Source: Sphingomonas abietis (lineage in GTDB: Bacteria; Pseudomonadota; Alphaproteobacteria; Sphingomonadales; Sphingomonadaceae). From it: a DNA stretch of 64,000 nucleotides. The notes below the pieces were generated by a model. It did not search any database, had not been told where the DNA came from, and saw nothing but the letters and a program-made list of their open reading frames with translations. The translations under genes were made by a program, and so were the position numbers. Below are positions 39,901 to 48,498 of the stretch, one piece after another; the stretch's first letter is position 1; each line of letters starts with the position of its first letter. The stretch lies in the NCBI RefSeq assembly GCF_027625475.1, contig NZ_CP115174.1, positions 3,197,001 to 3,261,000 of the forward strand, in the 5' to 3' direction.

Positions 39901-40085
39901 CGATGACCGCGCTGGTCGCCAGCCTTGGCTTCGTTCCCATGGCGCTCGGCCATGGCGCCGGTGCCGAGGTGCAAAAGCCGTTGGCCACGGTCGTGATCGG
40001 GGGCTTGATGACGGCGACATTGCTGACGCTTTTCGTCCTGCCCACGCTTTACGCCCGTTTTGGCGGGGCGCGTGCGCCGCAGTGA
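36906..40085 (+). CDS. CzcA-family heavy-metal RND efflux pump
   Basis: A 1059-residue inner-membrane proton-driven exporter of divalent cations. The heavy-metal RND signature DFGLIVDGAVIIVEN is at residues 424-438, in TM4; its Asp, Gly, Asp and Glu pattern fits the Co/Zn/Cd/Ni branch rather than the Cu/Ag branch, which lacks the second Asp-Gly. Twelve membrane helices and two large periplasmic loops are visible. It is the last gene of the operon with the adaptor and outer-membrane genes. The exact metal cannot be read from sequence. Confidence 0.94.
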   Translation: MLARIVTVAVEKRWLVLLLTIAAALVGVFAIQRLPIDAVPDITNNQVQINVVAPALSPDQIEKQVAFTVETALAGIPGLEYTRSLSRNGFAQITAVFAESTDVYFARQQVAERLRTVEDSLPDGANPEMGPIATGLGDIFMWTIEFRELGKDHHLVGEPGLQKDGSYITPEGDHLISEADKATYLRTVQDWIVTPQLKGTPGLAGVDSLGGYTKQYLVMPDIQRMAAMHITLQDLATALERNNTSAGAGVVDRNGEGLAVRADGRIRNIDELVRTVIATRASVPVLLSQIATVRTGQALRMGSASENGREVVVGTAVMRIGENSRTVSTGVGKRLIEIGRALPVDVVVKPVLNRTELVNATITTVARNLAEGAVLVIVVLFVLLGNVRAALIAALVIPIAMLLTSIGMLRAGVSANLMSLGALDFGLIVDGAVIIVENCLRRLGDAQHGREAPLPLQDRLAIVAASAREMIRPSVYGQAIIILVYAPLLTFSGVEGKMFEPMALTVIIALVFAFILSMTFVPAAIAVGLGASVDETESRILAWLRRRYEPGLDTAMGRPRATLGMAVGALALAGVAFTTLGQEFLPQLDEGNILVQAVRIPGTSVDQSQAMQFQVEKMLARQPEVRFAFSRTGTSEIASDPMPPNATDTFVILKPRADWPVPGLSKEELVARIETRLKTLPGNAYEITQPIQMRFNELIAGVRGDIAVNVFGDDFGGMNAAADRIADILRKTRGAVDVRVEQTEGLPMLDIRPNRVAMSRIGVSAGDVQDTVAAAIGGREAGVIFEGDRRFPVVIRLSEAARSDLTQVAQIPVPTAAGGFVPLSTVADINVADGLNQISRENGKRRVVVQANVRDRDVAGVVADARAAIDAQLKMPPGTYMEWSGQAENLASARNRLAIVVPLCFAVIMLLLYGALGSVRDAIIVFTGVPLALVGGVLALFLRGMPFSVSAAVGLIALSGIAVLNGLVMVTSIHDLLSTGMDRARAAREGALARLRPVAMTALVASLGFVPMALGHGAGAEVQKPLATVVIGGLMTATLLTLFVLPTLYARFGGARAPQ

Positions 40086-40096
40086 TCGCACGCCTC

Positions 40097-40127
40097 GATC
40101 GGCGCAGCTGCCTGGGCTGCGCCGATC
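40097..40127. terminator. 12-bp perfect hairpin, bidirectional terminator
   Basis: GATCGGCGCAGC and its perfect inverse flank a 7-base loop (TGCCTGG) between the convergent pump and glucose dehydrogenase genes, with a short T-rich run after it on the + strand. Position and stem strength make a shared terminator likely. Confidence 0.75.
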
Positions 40128-40133
40128 ATTCCC

Positions 40134-42560
40134 TTATTGCGCTGCCTTCGGCAGGGCGAAGGCGATCACGCTGTCGCCATTGCGGGATCGCAGGCCGCCA
40201 TGACCGCCGGCCGCGATCACGACATATTGGCGGCCGTCGCGCCCGGTATAGCTGAGCGGGGTGGCGTTGCCGCCCGCCGGAAGCGCGGTGCTCCACAAGG
40301 TCCGGCCGGTGCGCGCGTCGAACGCCCGGAACTGCTGATCGGACGTCGCGCCCATGAAGACCAGACCGCTTGCCGTCGCGATGTTGCCGCCCATCATGAA
40401 GATGCCGGTGGGCAGCCCGAACGGGATACGGAAATTGTGCGGCCCCATGTTGGCGGTCGTGCCGACGGGGCGCGACCAGACCACCTTGCGCGCGACCAGA
40501 TCGATCGCCTTCAGCGTACCCCATGGCGGCGCGACACACGGCGCGCCGAAGGCACCCAGCCACGGCTTCACCACCTGGGCATAAGGCAGGCCGTGCTGCG
40601 GATTGTTGTTGAACAGCGGCTGCGGATAGGGATGGCCCCAACCCGCCCATGGCTTGAAGAGCTTCTTCTTCAGCGCATCGGCACGGGTATAGGTGGTGAA
40701 GACGAACGGCATCTCCATCGAGTTGGTGTAGAGCAGCTTGCGCACCGGATCGATCGTGCCGCCATACCAGTCCATCACGCCATCGAAGGCGGGATCGCCC
40801 AGCACCGGCTTGTCGAGGCCCGACGGCGTGAACAGGCCGTCGTTGCGCATGCCGGCCAGCTCGATCCGGCACAGGGCCTGATCGATCGGGGTCATGCCCC
40901 AGGTCTTGGTCGCCACCATCTTGGGCGGAGTGAGATTGGGCATGCCGACCGAGAAAGGCTGGGTCGGCGCATAGCGTTCACCGGGCAGATGGCCGCCGGG
41001 AACGGGCCGCTCCTCGACCTTGGCGATCGGATGGCCGTTGCGTCGGTCGAGCAGGAACAGCTGGCCCTGCTTGCTGGTCTGCACCAGCGCCGGGATGGTC
41101 GATCCGTTCGGCCCCGGCAAGTCGACCAGCGACGGCCCGATCGGCACGTCGAAATCCCAGATGTCGTGATGGACGAGCTGGAAATGCCAGCGCTCGAGGC
41201 CGGTGGTCATGTCGAGCGCGACCACGGACGTGTTGTACTTGTCGTCGAACGGACGGCGCCGGCCGCCGAAATAGTCCGGCGTGGCGATCCCCGTCGGGAT
41301 GTAGACGAGGTTGAGCGCCGGATCGGCGGTGTAGACGCCCCACGCATTGGGCGTGCCGCGGGTGAAGATCTCGTTCTTGCCGAGCGGCCTGTTGGTCGGG
41401 CTCCGTCCGACGTCCCAGGCCCAGGAGAGCTTGCCGGTGACCGCATCAAAGGCGCGCACGACGCCCGAAGGCTCCTGCACGCTCTGATCGTCATAGACCC
41501 AGCCGCTCAGCATGATCCGGTTGTTCATGACCAGCGGCGGCGAGCTGATGAAGTGGAAGCCGGGCGGCACGTCGCCGAGGCCGTCGCGCAGATCGACCGC
41601 GCCGCCCTGCCCGAAGGACCGGCACAGCTTCCCGGTATCGGCGTCGAGCTCAAACAATTTGGGCGTCGCCGATTCGGTCGCGATGATGCGATGCGGGCAC
41701 GCCTGGCCGGCGGGCGCGTCGAAATAGGAAACGCCGCGGCACGCCTGATAGATGTTCTTCGACATGTCGCCGCCGGCCACATAGCGCCAGCGCTGCTTGC
41801 CGGTGGTCGCGTCGAGCGCGACGACATCATGGTGCGGCGTACAGAAATAGAGGCTGTCGCCGACCTTGATCGGCGTCGCCTCGAAGCTGAATTCGCGGCC
41901 TCGGCTGTTCTCGCCGGCGCGCGGCAGATCGCCCGTCGAGAAGGACCAGGCCGGCTTCAGCTGGGAGACGTTCTGCGGCGTGATCTGGGTCTGCGGCGCA
42001 AAGCGCTCGCCGCCGGCACTGCGGCCGTAGTAACGCCAGTCGTCGGACGGGCCGTCGGTCGCAAGCGCTGCGCCGCGTGCGGCCGGATAGGGCGAACCTT
42101 GCTCGAAGCGCTGCGCGGTCGTGGCATAGCCGGCCGCGAACACGCCCGCGATGAGCAGCGCGCAGATGGCCATGCCGGCGAGCGAGCGCCAGGTGGCAGC
42201 GCTGCCGGTCACGCCCGCCTGCCGATCGAGCCGTCCGGCAATCCAGGGTGTGCAGAGCCACAGTCCGAGAACAGCCGGCGCGACGATGCGCGGGATCAGC
42301 GCCCAGCCATCGAGCCCGGCCTCCCAGAGTGCCCAGACCACCGTTGCCGCCAGCACCGCAACATAGACATGGATACCGCTCCGCCGGCCGCGCAGGATCA
42401 GCACCCCGGACGCGACGAGTCCGAGCCCGGCGAGCAGATAATAGACCGAGCCTCCAAGCGCGGCGAGCCAGCCGCCCAGCCCGAGCAGGACGATGCCCAG
42501 AAGGATCGTGACCACCGCCGTGGTGACGACCAGCCACCGCCCACGCATCTTATGGTCCAT
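40134..42560 (-). CDS. gcd: Membrane-bound PQQ-dependent glucose/quinate/shikimate-type dehydrogenase
   Basis: An 808-residue inner-membrane quinoprotein that oxidises an aldose (usually glucose to gluconolactone) on the periplasmic side and passes electrons to ubiquinone. Five hydrophobic helices span residues ~10-145; the PQQ propeller runs from ~165, with SDDWRYYGRSAGGERFAPQTQI, RDLVHHDIWDFDVP-type segment QLVHHDIWDFDVPIGP and the late GHGGLRSRNGDSVIAF. MDHKMRGRWL is taken as start, with GGAGCGAGC upstream. No pqq biosynthesis genes are in the window. Substrate within the family is uncertain. Confidence 0.92.
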   Translation of the reverse strand: MDHKMRGRWLVVTTAVVTILLGIVLLGLGGWLAALGGSVYYLLAGLGLVASGVLILRGRRSGIHVYVAVLAATVVWALWEAGLDGWALIPRIVAPAVLGLWLCTPWIAGRLDRQAGVTGSAATWRSLAGMAICALLIAGVFAAGYATTAQRFEQGSPYPAARGAALATDGPSDDWRYYGRSAGGERFAPQTQITPQNVSQLKPAWSFSTGDLPRAGENSRGREFSFEATPIKVGDSLYFCTPHHDVVALDATTGKQRWRYVAGGDMSKNIYQACRGVSYFDAPAGQACPHRIIATESATPKLFELDADTGKLCRSFGQGGAVDLRDGLGDVPPGFHFISSPPLVMNNRIMLSGWVYDDQSVQEPSGVVRAFDAVTGKLSWAWDVGRSPTNRPLGKNEIFTRGTPNAWGVYTADPALNLVYIPTGIATPDYFGGRRRPFDDKYNTSVVALDMTTGLERWHFQLVHHDIWDFDVPIGPSLVDLPGPNGSTIPALVQTSKQGQLFLLDRRNGHPIAKVEERPVPGGHLPGERYAPTQPFSVGMPNLTPPKMVATKTWGMTPIDQALCRIELAGMRNDGLFTPSGLDKPVLGDPAFDGVMDWYGGTIDPVRKLLYTNSMEMPFVFTTYTRADALKKKLFKPWAGWGHPYPQPLFNNNPQHGLPYAQVVKPWLGAFGAPCVAPPWGTLKAIDLVARKVVWSRPVGTTANMGPHNFRIPFGLPTGIFMMGGNIATASGLVFMGATSDQQFRAFDARTGRTLWSTALPAGGNATPLSYTGRDGRQYVVIAAGGHGGLRSRNGDSVIAFALPKAAQ

Positions 42561-42997
42561 GCTCGCTCCTTGGTACGCAAACAGATCGACACCCGAGCGT
42601 CCGCACGCCGGCCGATGCTCGCTGCTGCAAGCGCACAAAAATGCCCGGAGTTCCGCGATTGGACGGGGAAAAACGATATTGTGCATCGCACCGGTCGCTT
42701 TCGGCGATCGGGGAGCCGTCGGCGCCTCGCGAGCATGGCCGACCGCCCGAAACCGGCCTGGATCGAGACCTGGCGACCAGGCAGATCTCAGAAGCAGCCG
42801 ATCGCCAGCCGCAATTGCTGAAAAATGTCCGAAAAGCGCGGTGCGTGTCCGTCATCACCGTGCCAGCCGGCTGAATCCAAAGCCCGCGGCGGCGAAAGCG
42901 ATCGCGGCGGCGCAGCGACATGCCGCATCGTGGCCGCCGGGCGCAGATTGGAGCGGCGACGCCGGGAATTGACCGAAGAAGATCGCAACGGAGAGAC

Positions 42998-43196
42998 GGG
43001 AGAGAGATCGCGTCGATCCTGTCCGAGGCCATCGCGACGCGCGCGTTCGCCGCCGATACCGATGTCGGAGCGCTCAACGATAGGATCCACGGCGCCTTCC
43101 GCTATCGTCTGTTGCTGGATGCGTCTGTTGCCGGATGAGCCGCTCGACGGGGCCTACGCCGAAAGGCTCGCTGCCACGGCGATGCGCCGTGCCTGA
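42998..43196 (+). pseudogene. TetR-family C-terminal remnant with frameshift
   Basis: GREIASILSEAIATRAF and NDRIHGAFRYRLLLD read as the end of a TetR regulator, then the frame is lost. The remainder, PDEPLDGAYAERLAATAMRRA and a stop, is in another frame. A 16-bp tandem duplication sits exactly at the frame change; removing one copy gives a continuous TetR-like ending. No DNA-binding domain is found upstream, so the gene is also truncated at its 5' side. Confidence 0.6.
43106..43137 (+). repeat. 16-bp imperfect tandem duplication
   Basis: CGTCTGTTGCTGGATG is followed at once by CGTCTGTTGCCGGATG (one mismatch). Since 16 is not a multiple of three, the duplication breaks the reading frame of the TetR remnant. 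Confidence 0.9.
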
Positions 43197-43284
43197 CGGC
43201 GTTCGCGTACAGAGTCCCCGAGCATGACCGTCACCGGGATCGCGATCCTGCCCGGATGCCGTTGCATCTGGAAGCGAGCCGCCG

Positions 43285-44193
43285 TCACGGATCACCCGAC
43301 CGCACGCCCATCTCCGCGACGACGCAGTCGATGAACGCGCGCAGCTTGGGGGGCTGGGGCGTGCGTCGCGCGAACACCAGATAGAGCGGCCGCGACGGGG
43401 GAACGTAATGACGGAGAACCGGAACCAGCCGGCCGTCCGCAATCGCGTCCCGCAAGATCGCGACGGGCTGCAGGATGATCCCGCGCCCGGCGATCGCCGC
43501 TGCGACGAGGACGCGCCCGTCATTGACCTGGAACCGGCTGCGGATCCGGACGGAATGCGTCACGCCATCCTTGGCAAAGCGCCATTCGGCATAGGGCAGG
43601 CCCGACCAGTTCACGAATGCGAGGCAATCATGGCGATCGAGATCGCCTGGCCGTTCGGGAGCGCCATGGCGGGCGATATAGTCGGGCGACGCGCAGGCGA
43701 TCTGATCATGACTGACCAGTTCGCGCGCGACGAGATTGGTATCGCCGATTGGCCCGAGCCGCAGCACCGCGTCATAACCCTCGTCGACAATATCGACATA
43801 GCGGTCGGTCAGCGTGAGCTCGACCTCGATCCCGGGATGGCGATCCAGAAAATCGGCGATGACCGGCGCCAGCACGCCCGCACCGAAGGCCACGGGTGCG
43901 TTGACCCGCAGACGACCGCGCGGCGCCGCGCTCATGCCTTCGACCAGCGTCTCGGCCGCCTCCGCTTCGCTCAGGACGATCCGGCACCGCTCGTAGAATA
44001 GCTGCCCCACCTCGGTGAGGCTCTGTCGCCGCGTGCTGCGTCGGAGCAGCGGCGCGTTGAGACGCTCCTCCAGGCTCGCGACATGCTTGCCGATCATTTG
44101 CGACGAGAGCCCAAGCGCCGCGCCTGCCGCGGTGAACGAGCCGAGATCCACCGTTTTGACGAAGGCGGCCATGCTGGTCAGGCGGTCGAGCAT
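43285..44193 (-). CDS. LysR-family transcriptional regulator
   Basis: A 302-residue regulator. The HTH is at ~5-60 (MAAFVKTVDLGSFTAAGAALGLSSQMIGKHV, LLRRSTRRQSLTEVG), then an effector domain with GRLRVNAPVAFGAGVLAPV and VARELVSHDQIACASPDYI, the CrgA/AaeR-like branch often controlling oxidoreductases. It is divergent from the truncated oxidoreductase gene, its probable former target. Confidence 0.92.
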   Translation of the reverse strand: MLDRLTSMAAFVKTVDLGSFTAAGAALGLSSQMIGKHVASLEERLNAPLLRRSTRRQSLTEVGQLFYERCRIVLSEAEAAETLVEGMSAAPRGRLRVNAPVAFGAGVLAPVIADFLDRHPGIEVELTLTDRYVDIVDEGYDAVLRLGPIGDTNLVARELVSHDQIACASPDYIARHGAPERPGDLDRHDCLAFVNWSGLPYAEWRFAKDGVTHSVRIRSRFQVNDGRVLVAAAIAGRGIILQPVAILRDAIADGRLVPVLRHYVPPSRPLYLVFARRTPQPPKLRAFIDCVVAEMGVRSGDP

Positions 44194-44310
44194 TCGCGAT
44201 CCTCGGTTACAAGTGATCCTAAGCTACAGGCAATTGTTCAAGCAGCAATAGTCAATAGCTTGTGGGCAGAGGATGCGGCCGGTGGATGCGCCGCATCGAG
44301 GAGACCGATT

Positions 44311-44616
44311 ATGGCCGACGAATTGCGTGTGGGAATCATCGGCGCGAATGCGCACAGCGGCTGGGCCCGGGAATCGCATGTCCCTGCCGTTCAGGCACTT
44401 GCGGGCCTGTCGCTGGCGGCGATCGCCACCAACAGCCGGGATACGGCGGACGAGGCCGCCAAGGCCTTCGGCACGAAGGGATATGCGAGCGGGCTGGACC
44501 TCATCGCCGATCCGGCGATCGACATCGTGACCGTCGCGACGCGCGTATGGGTGAGCGTAAAGCCGTTGCCGACGAAGTCGAGGATGGCGCGCGAATTGGC
44601 GCCGCCCGCGCCATAA
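44311..44616 (+). pseudogene. Truncated Gfo/Idh/MocA oxidoreductase
   Basis: Only the first ~77 residues are oxidoreductase: ELRVGIIGANAHSGWARESHVPAVQAL (Rossmann strand and helix) through AIDIVTVATRV. The frame then runs into sequence that is antisense to a TonB receptor and stops after 101 codons, against ~350 for the family. ATCGAGGAGACC gives a good ribosome site, so the stub could still be translated. Catalytic residues are absent. Confidence 0.8.
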
Positions 44617-45843
44617 GGATTGAAATAGCCGTCGGCCGCAGTGCTGAACGGGGTCAGCGGATCGTCGGGCGTCGTGCCGAGCGCCTCCGACAGCGACGCG
44701 CTGTCGACGAGATGATCGGCGCGGGACGTGTCGCGCTCCTGGGCGAACCCTGCGTAGGAGCGGATCTGCCAATGGGCGCCCAGATCGACATCGGCCGATG
44801 CGCCATAGGTCATCGCCTCGGCCGTACCGGTGTCGCGCGTCGGCCCCAGCTCGGGATAGAAGCTATAGGCGAACAGGTCGTAAGGCGCGCCATCGGGCGA
44901 CACGAAATAGGGATTGGCCGCGGTGATCTCGCCGACCGTGCTCGAGGCGACGCCGGCGACCGCATAATGGCGGCGGGAATAGCGCGCATCGAGCGCCAGG
45001 TGCACGCTGTCGCCGACGCCCTGATAGAGCCGGGCATATCCGCTGTGCCGGGTCTGGGTCGCGGTGAGATCAGTGCCCTCGCGGAAATTTTCGAGATTGG
45101 TCGCGCCGGCGACGAAATCGCCGACCGTGGTCGCGATGCCCGATGGGCCGGGCCGGATCGCATAAGCAGGCTCATAGGCGCCGGTCACGGGATCGAAGGC
45201 GAGGATATTGCCGGGTGCGCTCAGATAGTAACGATGGTCGGTGCCACCGAACGGGGTCGAGTCCGCCGATCGCGCGAAGGCCCGGTCGGCCGAAGCGAGC
45301 GCGCCGCGGTGATAATATTCATAGGCCGCCAGGATACCGCCGCCGGTCCAGTTGGTGCCGAGCGTCTGGCCGAGCTGGGTCTCGCGGGCGCCACCGCTGG
45401 TGACGCTGCCGAAGCGCAGGCGGGTCTCGGCCCCGTCATAGCGCTGCTTGAGCAGGATGTTGACGACGCCGCCGACGGCATCGGAGCCGTAGAGCGCCGA
45501 CGCGCCGTCGGTCAGGACCTCGACCCGGTCGAGCGCGACATTGGGCATGCTCGAAATATCGCCAATGTCGCCGTTGAGCCCCGACCCGGCGATGCGGCGG
45601 CCGTTGACGAGGACGAGCGTCGCATCGGTACCGAGCGCGCGCAGGTCGACGCCGGTAGCGAGGACTGCATTGGCGCCGGACGTGTCCGCGCCCGAGAGCG
45701 CGCTCTGTTCGGTCGCCATGCCGGCGAAATTGGACGGCATCGCCGCCAGCGCCTCGGCGGCGGTGGCATAGCCGCTGCGATCGACATCGGCGCGCGTCAT
45801 GGTGGTGACCGGCGACGCCCCACTGCCACCGCCGCGGATACTC
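44541..45843 (-). pseudogene. TonB-dependent receptor fragment
   Basis: About 430 codons of a TonB receptor lacking the signal peptide, TonB box and most of the barrel. The plug is readable: IRGGGSGASPVTTMTRADVDRSG, LRALGTDATLVLVNGRRIAGSG, NVALDRVEVLTDGASALYGSDAVGGVVNILL. The barrel then runs to FVGNGFTLTHTR and is cut where it meets the antisense oxidoreductase stub. The N-terminal side is cut at about IRGGG. Long and frame-intact inside, so the loss is recent or the fragment moved as a block. Confidence 0.85.
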
Positions 45844-45871
45844 ACGAAGCAATGCACGCGGCGGGCACCCG

Positions 45872-46159
45872 TCAGGGCGGCGTCCCCTCTTCATAGCGGC
45901 CGGCGCGGCGCAGCTGGCGGACGATACCGTTGAAGGCGGCCGTTACCCCCTGTGCGCGACCGATCTCGTTCTGCTGCCCCGCTGCATCCCAATAGAGTTC
46001 GAGCGGCCAGCGCTCGGGGCAATGGTGCAGCAGGCAGCGCAGCGCCAGGCGCACCTCGATCCCGTCGACGCAGCCGTCGGAGGAGCGCGTGACGCCGTTG
46101 CGCAGGATATGGATCGACAATGCGATCACGACGCGCTGATGCTTGGGAAGCTGCGCCAC
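45872..46159 (-). CDS. Hypothetical protein downstream of the dnaE2 remnant
   Basis: A 95-residue frame starting MAQLPKHQRVVIALSIHILRNG, 3 bases after the dnaE2 stop. It has a Cys/His-containing middle (ALRCLLHHCPERW) and no signal peptide. I do not recognise a family. Composition is protein-like, but its place at the edge of a rearranged region means it could be a remnant. Confidence 0.4.
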   Translation of the reverse strand: MAQLPKHQRVVIALSIHILRNGVTRSSDGCVDGIEVRLALRCLLHHCPERWPLELYWDAAGQQNEIGRAQGVTAAFNGIVRQLRRAGRYEEGTPP

Positions 46160-46162
46160 CGG

Positions 46163-47694
46163 TCAGTGGAAGTCGTGCGATTTGAAACGGACCGCCTCTT
46201 CGGGATCCATGCCGTCGGCATGCGGCGGCCAATAGCAATTGCGCGGTTCCGGGCTCCAGCCCTTGTCGCCGCGGTCCGGCGCGCCGGCATGCCGTGCACC
46301 ATCGCCGCGCCCGGTCCGATGCGGGAAGGACATCTGGCCGACCCGGGTCAGCAGATCGCCGTGATCGATGATCCGGTCGCAGATGACGTGGATCACCTCC
46401 CCTTCCTTCTGCACCCGTCCCTTCATGCCGATCATCGAGGCGGACATGATCGTACGGCGCTGTTTCTCGAAGCGGTCCGGCCATAGGATGCCGTTGGCGA
46501 TCCCGGTCTCGTCCTCGATGGTGATGAACAGGATGCCCTTGGCCGATCCCGGCTTCTGGCGGACGAGGATGATGCCGGCGACCTCGACATGGCGCCCGTC
46601 TCGGATCGTGGCGAGATCGGCGCAGCGGACGACGCCGCGCCGGGCCAGTTCGTCGCGGACGAAGGTCAGCGGATGAGCGCGCAGCGAGAGCTGCAACGAT
46701 CGATAATCCTCGATCACCTCGCGCCCGTCGGTCAGCGGCCGCAAAGCGACATCCGGTTCTATGCCTTCGACGCTCACCGCCGCCGCCGCCCGGTCGGCGG
46801 CGGCGAATAGCGGCAGTGCCGCTTCGCCGAGACGAAGCGCTCGAACAGCAATTCATGCTTGATCGGGTCGATCGAGGTGACGCCGAGCACGAAGCAGACG
46901 CAGCTGTTGGCGGCCGAGCCACGCCCCTGGCAGAGAATGCCGCGGCGGCGCGCCTCGCGCACGATGGCGTGGACGGTGAGGAAATAGGGCGCATAGCCGA
47001 GCTCGGCGATGAGGTTCAGCTCATGCGCGATCTGGTCGCGATAGGCCTGCGGCACGGCGCCGTCGAACATTCGCTCCACCGCCTCCGTCGACATCTGTTC
47101 GAGGGCCTCCTGGGCACTCAGTCCTTCGATCAGCCGCTCGTGCGGGTATTGATAGGCGAGTTCGCCGAGATCGAAGGCGCACAGCGCAGCAATGTCGACG
47201 CTGGCGCGCAGGGCATCCGGATAGTCGCGGAAGCGCCGGACCATTTCGGCCGGCGATTTGAGCGCGCGGTCGGCATTGACCTCGCGCCGATAGCCCAGTT
47301 CATCGACCGTGCATTTCTCGCGGACCGCGGTCACGACATCCTGCAGCAGCCGTGCGGCCGGCGCATGATAGAGCACATCGCCGGTCACGACCGCACGGAT
47401 GCCAGCGGCGCCTGCTTGCCTCGCCAATGCGTCGATGCGGGCCGCGTCGTCGGGCCGGCGCCGCTGGAACAGGGCCATATAACCGCGCCGGCCATAAATC
47501 GCCTTGAGATCGGCCAGCGCCGCGAGATTGTCCGCAGCCGCTTCGTGCAGAGCGCCGGCACGCAGGCCACCGCCATTCAGTCGGCTATCCAGCGAGGGGA
47601 GCTCGAACGGCATGACCCGGAAGTCGACGGCCGGAGTCGCGATCGTCCGAAGATCGGCTATGCTCCTCGGCAGGGACTCGGCGATATCGGGCAT
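46163..47694 (-). pseudogene. imuA-dnaE2 deletion fusion (SOS mutagenesis cassette remnant)
   Basis: Three pieces are joined. First, an ImuA N-terminus (MPDIAESLPRSIADLRTI, ELPSLDSRLNGGGLRAGALHE). At ~47530 it runs into the PHP domain of DnaE2 (VTGDVLYHAPAARLLQDVVTAVREKC, ELGYAPYFLTVHAIVREARR, GRGSAANSCVCFVLG). At ~46825 the polymerase centre is missing and the frame shifts to the DnaE2 C-terminus (LPLFAAAD, EVIEDYRSLQLSLRAHPLTF, then an OB domain with VAGIILVRQKPGSAKGI and the final RFKSHDFH). ImuB is absent. No polymerase activity is possible. A LexA box lies 22 bp upstream of the start. Confidence 0.88.
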
Positions 47695-47715
47695 GATGGC
47701 GTTTAGACTCGGCTT

Positions 47716-47730
47716 GTTCTCTTTATGTTC
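47716..47730. promoter_or_regulatory. LexA (SOS) box, alphaproteobacterial type
   Basis: GTTC TCTTTAT GTTC matches the alphaproteobacterial LexA consensus GTTC-N7-GTTC exactly, 22 bp upstream of the imuA fragment. The imuA-imuB-dnaE2 cassette is classically LexA-controlled in this class. Confidence 0.85.
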
Positions 47731-47892
47731 CGTTAAAGCGGAGGCTTGGTCAAGCGGCCCCACCGCCCGCGCGGTTGAAAAGGTCGGTATAAGCCCGTGG
47801 ATTGATTGCGCTTTCGCCACCGTGAAGGGCGGAATTCCGCGCTTGCACGAGGACCAGCGTGGCCTTGAAAATATCTGCCGGGGCGACGCCCG

Positions 47893-48498
47893 CTAGCTGG
47901 TGGCAGCCCCGAAAGACCGGCCACCATTTTCGTCCGGGAAAGCCCGGCTGAGGAAGGGCGACCCTGCCAGACCGAACCGCCACGGTGTCTCTATCGCCAG
48001 CTTGATACCGATCCGACGTCCGACAATCGATCGCACGATCTCGTTGGACTGGTCGAGACGAAAGGGCGGCGCGTCGAGCGCTGCGCCGTTCAAGCTCATG
48101 TCGATCCCAAGCGCCTGGGTCAGTCGTCCGGGGCCTGCACACAGCCGCCGGACATCCTCGATCCCTCGTCGCGCGGCCATGATCTCCAGCCCCACGCACG
48201 GTTCGAGCGCGCGGATCAGCACGGCACTCCCGGTGCCCTCGGCCCCACAGACGAAATTGAGACACCAATGGAGCCCGTAGCTGCGATAGATATAGGCCCG
48301 ACCAGGAGGCCCGAACATCGCCGCATTGCGGCTGGTGGGCCTGCGAAAGCTATGCGACGCCGGATCGAGCTGATCATAGGCTTCGGTTTCGACGATGATC
48401 CCGCCGATGCCGTCGACCAGCAGCGAGGCTCCGATGAGCTCGCGCGCGACCGCCGCGACGTCGCGAGCGAAGAAAGCCGGTACGAGAGCGCTGCTCAT
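47893..48498 (-). CDS. 3-methyladenine DNA glycosylase (AAG/MPG family)
   Basis: A 201-residue base-excision repair enzyme that removes alkylated purines. AFFARDVAAVARELIGASLL, GIIVETEAYDQLDPASHSFR (catalytic Glu in ETEAY), RPTSRNAAMFGPPGRAYIY and GPGRLTQALGI appear in AAG order. It overlaps the NUDIX gene by ATGA, so the two are one unit. It lies next to the SOS cassette remnant, but no LexA box was seen directly upstream. Confidence 0.93.
   Translation of the reverse strand: MSSALVPAFFARDVAAVARELIGASLLVDGIGGIIVETEAYDQLDPASHSFRRPTSRNAAMFGPPGRAYIYRSYGLHWCLNFVCGAEGTGSAVLIRALEPCVGLEIMAARRGIEDVRRLCAGPGRLTQALGIDMSLNGAALDAPPFRLDQSNEIVRSIVGRRIGIKLAIETPWRFGLAGSPFLSRAFPDENGGRSFGAATS

Larger units (their letters stand above)
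42561..43284. other. Region holding only a TetR remnant
   Basis: Between the glucose dehydrogenase start and the LysR stop I see no intact gene. The only recognisable coding remnant is a TetR C-terminus described separately; the ~430 bases upstream of it give no helix-turn-helix in any frame. Confidence 0.5.

Noticed and set aside
40137..42821. 894-codon open frame antisense to the glucose dehydrogenase gene
   Set aside because: Shadow of a strongly supported PQQ dehydrogenase; low-complexity Arg/Gly/Ala sequence with no domain.
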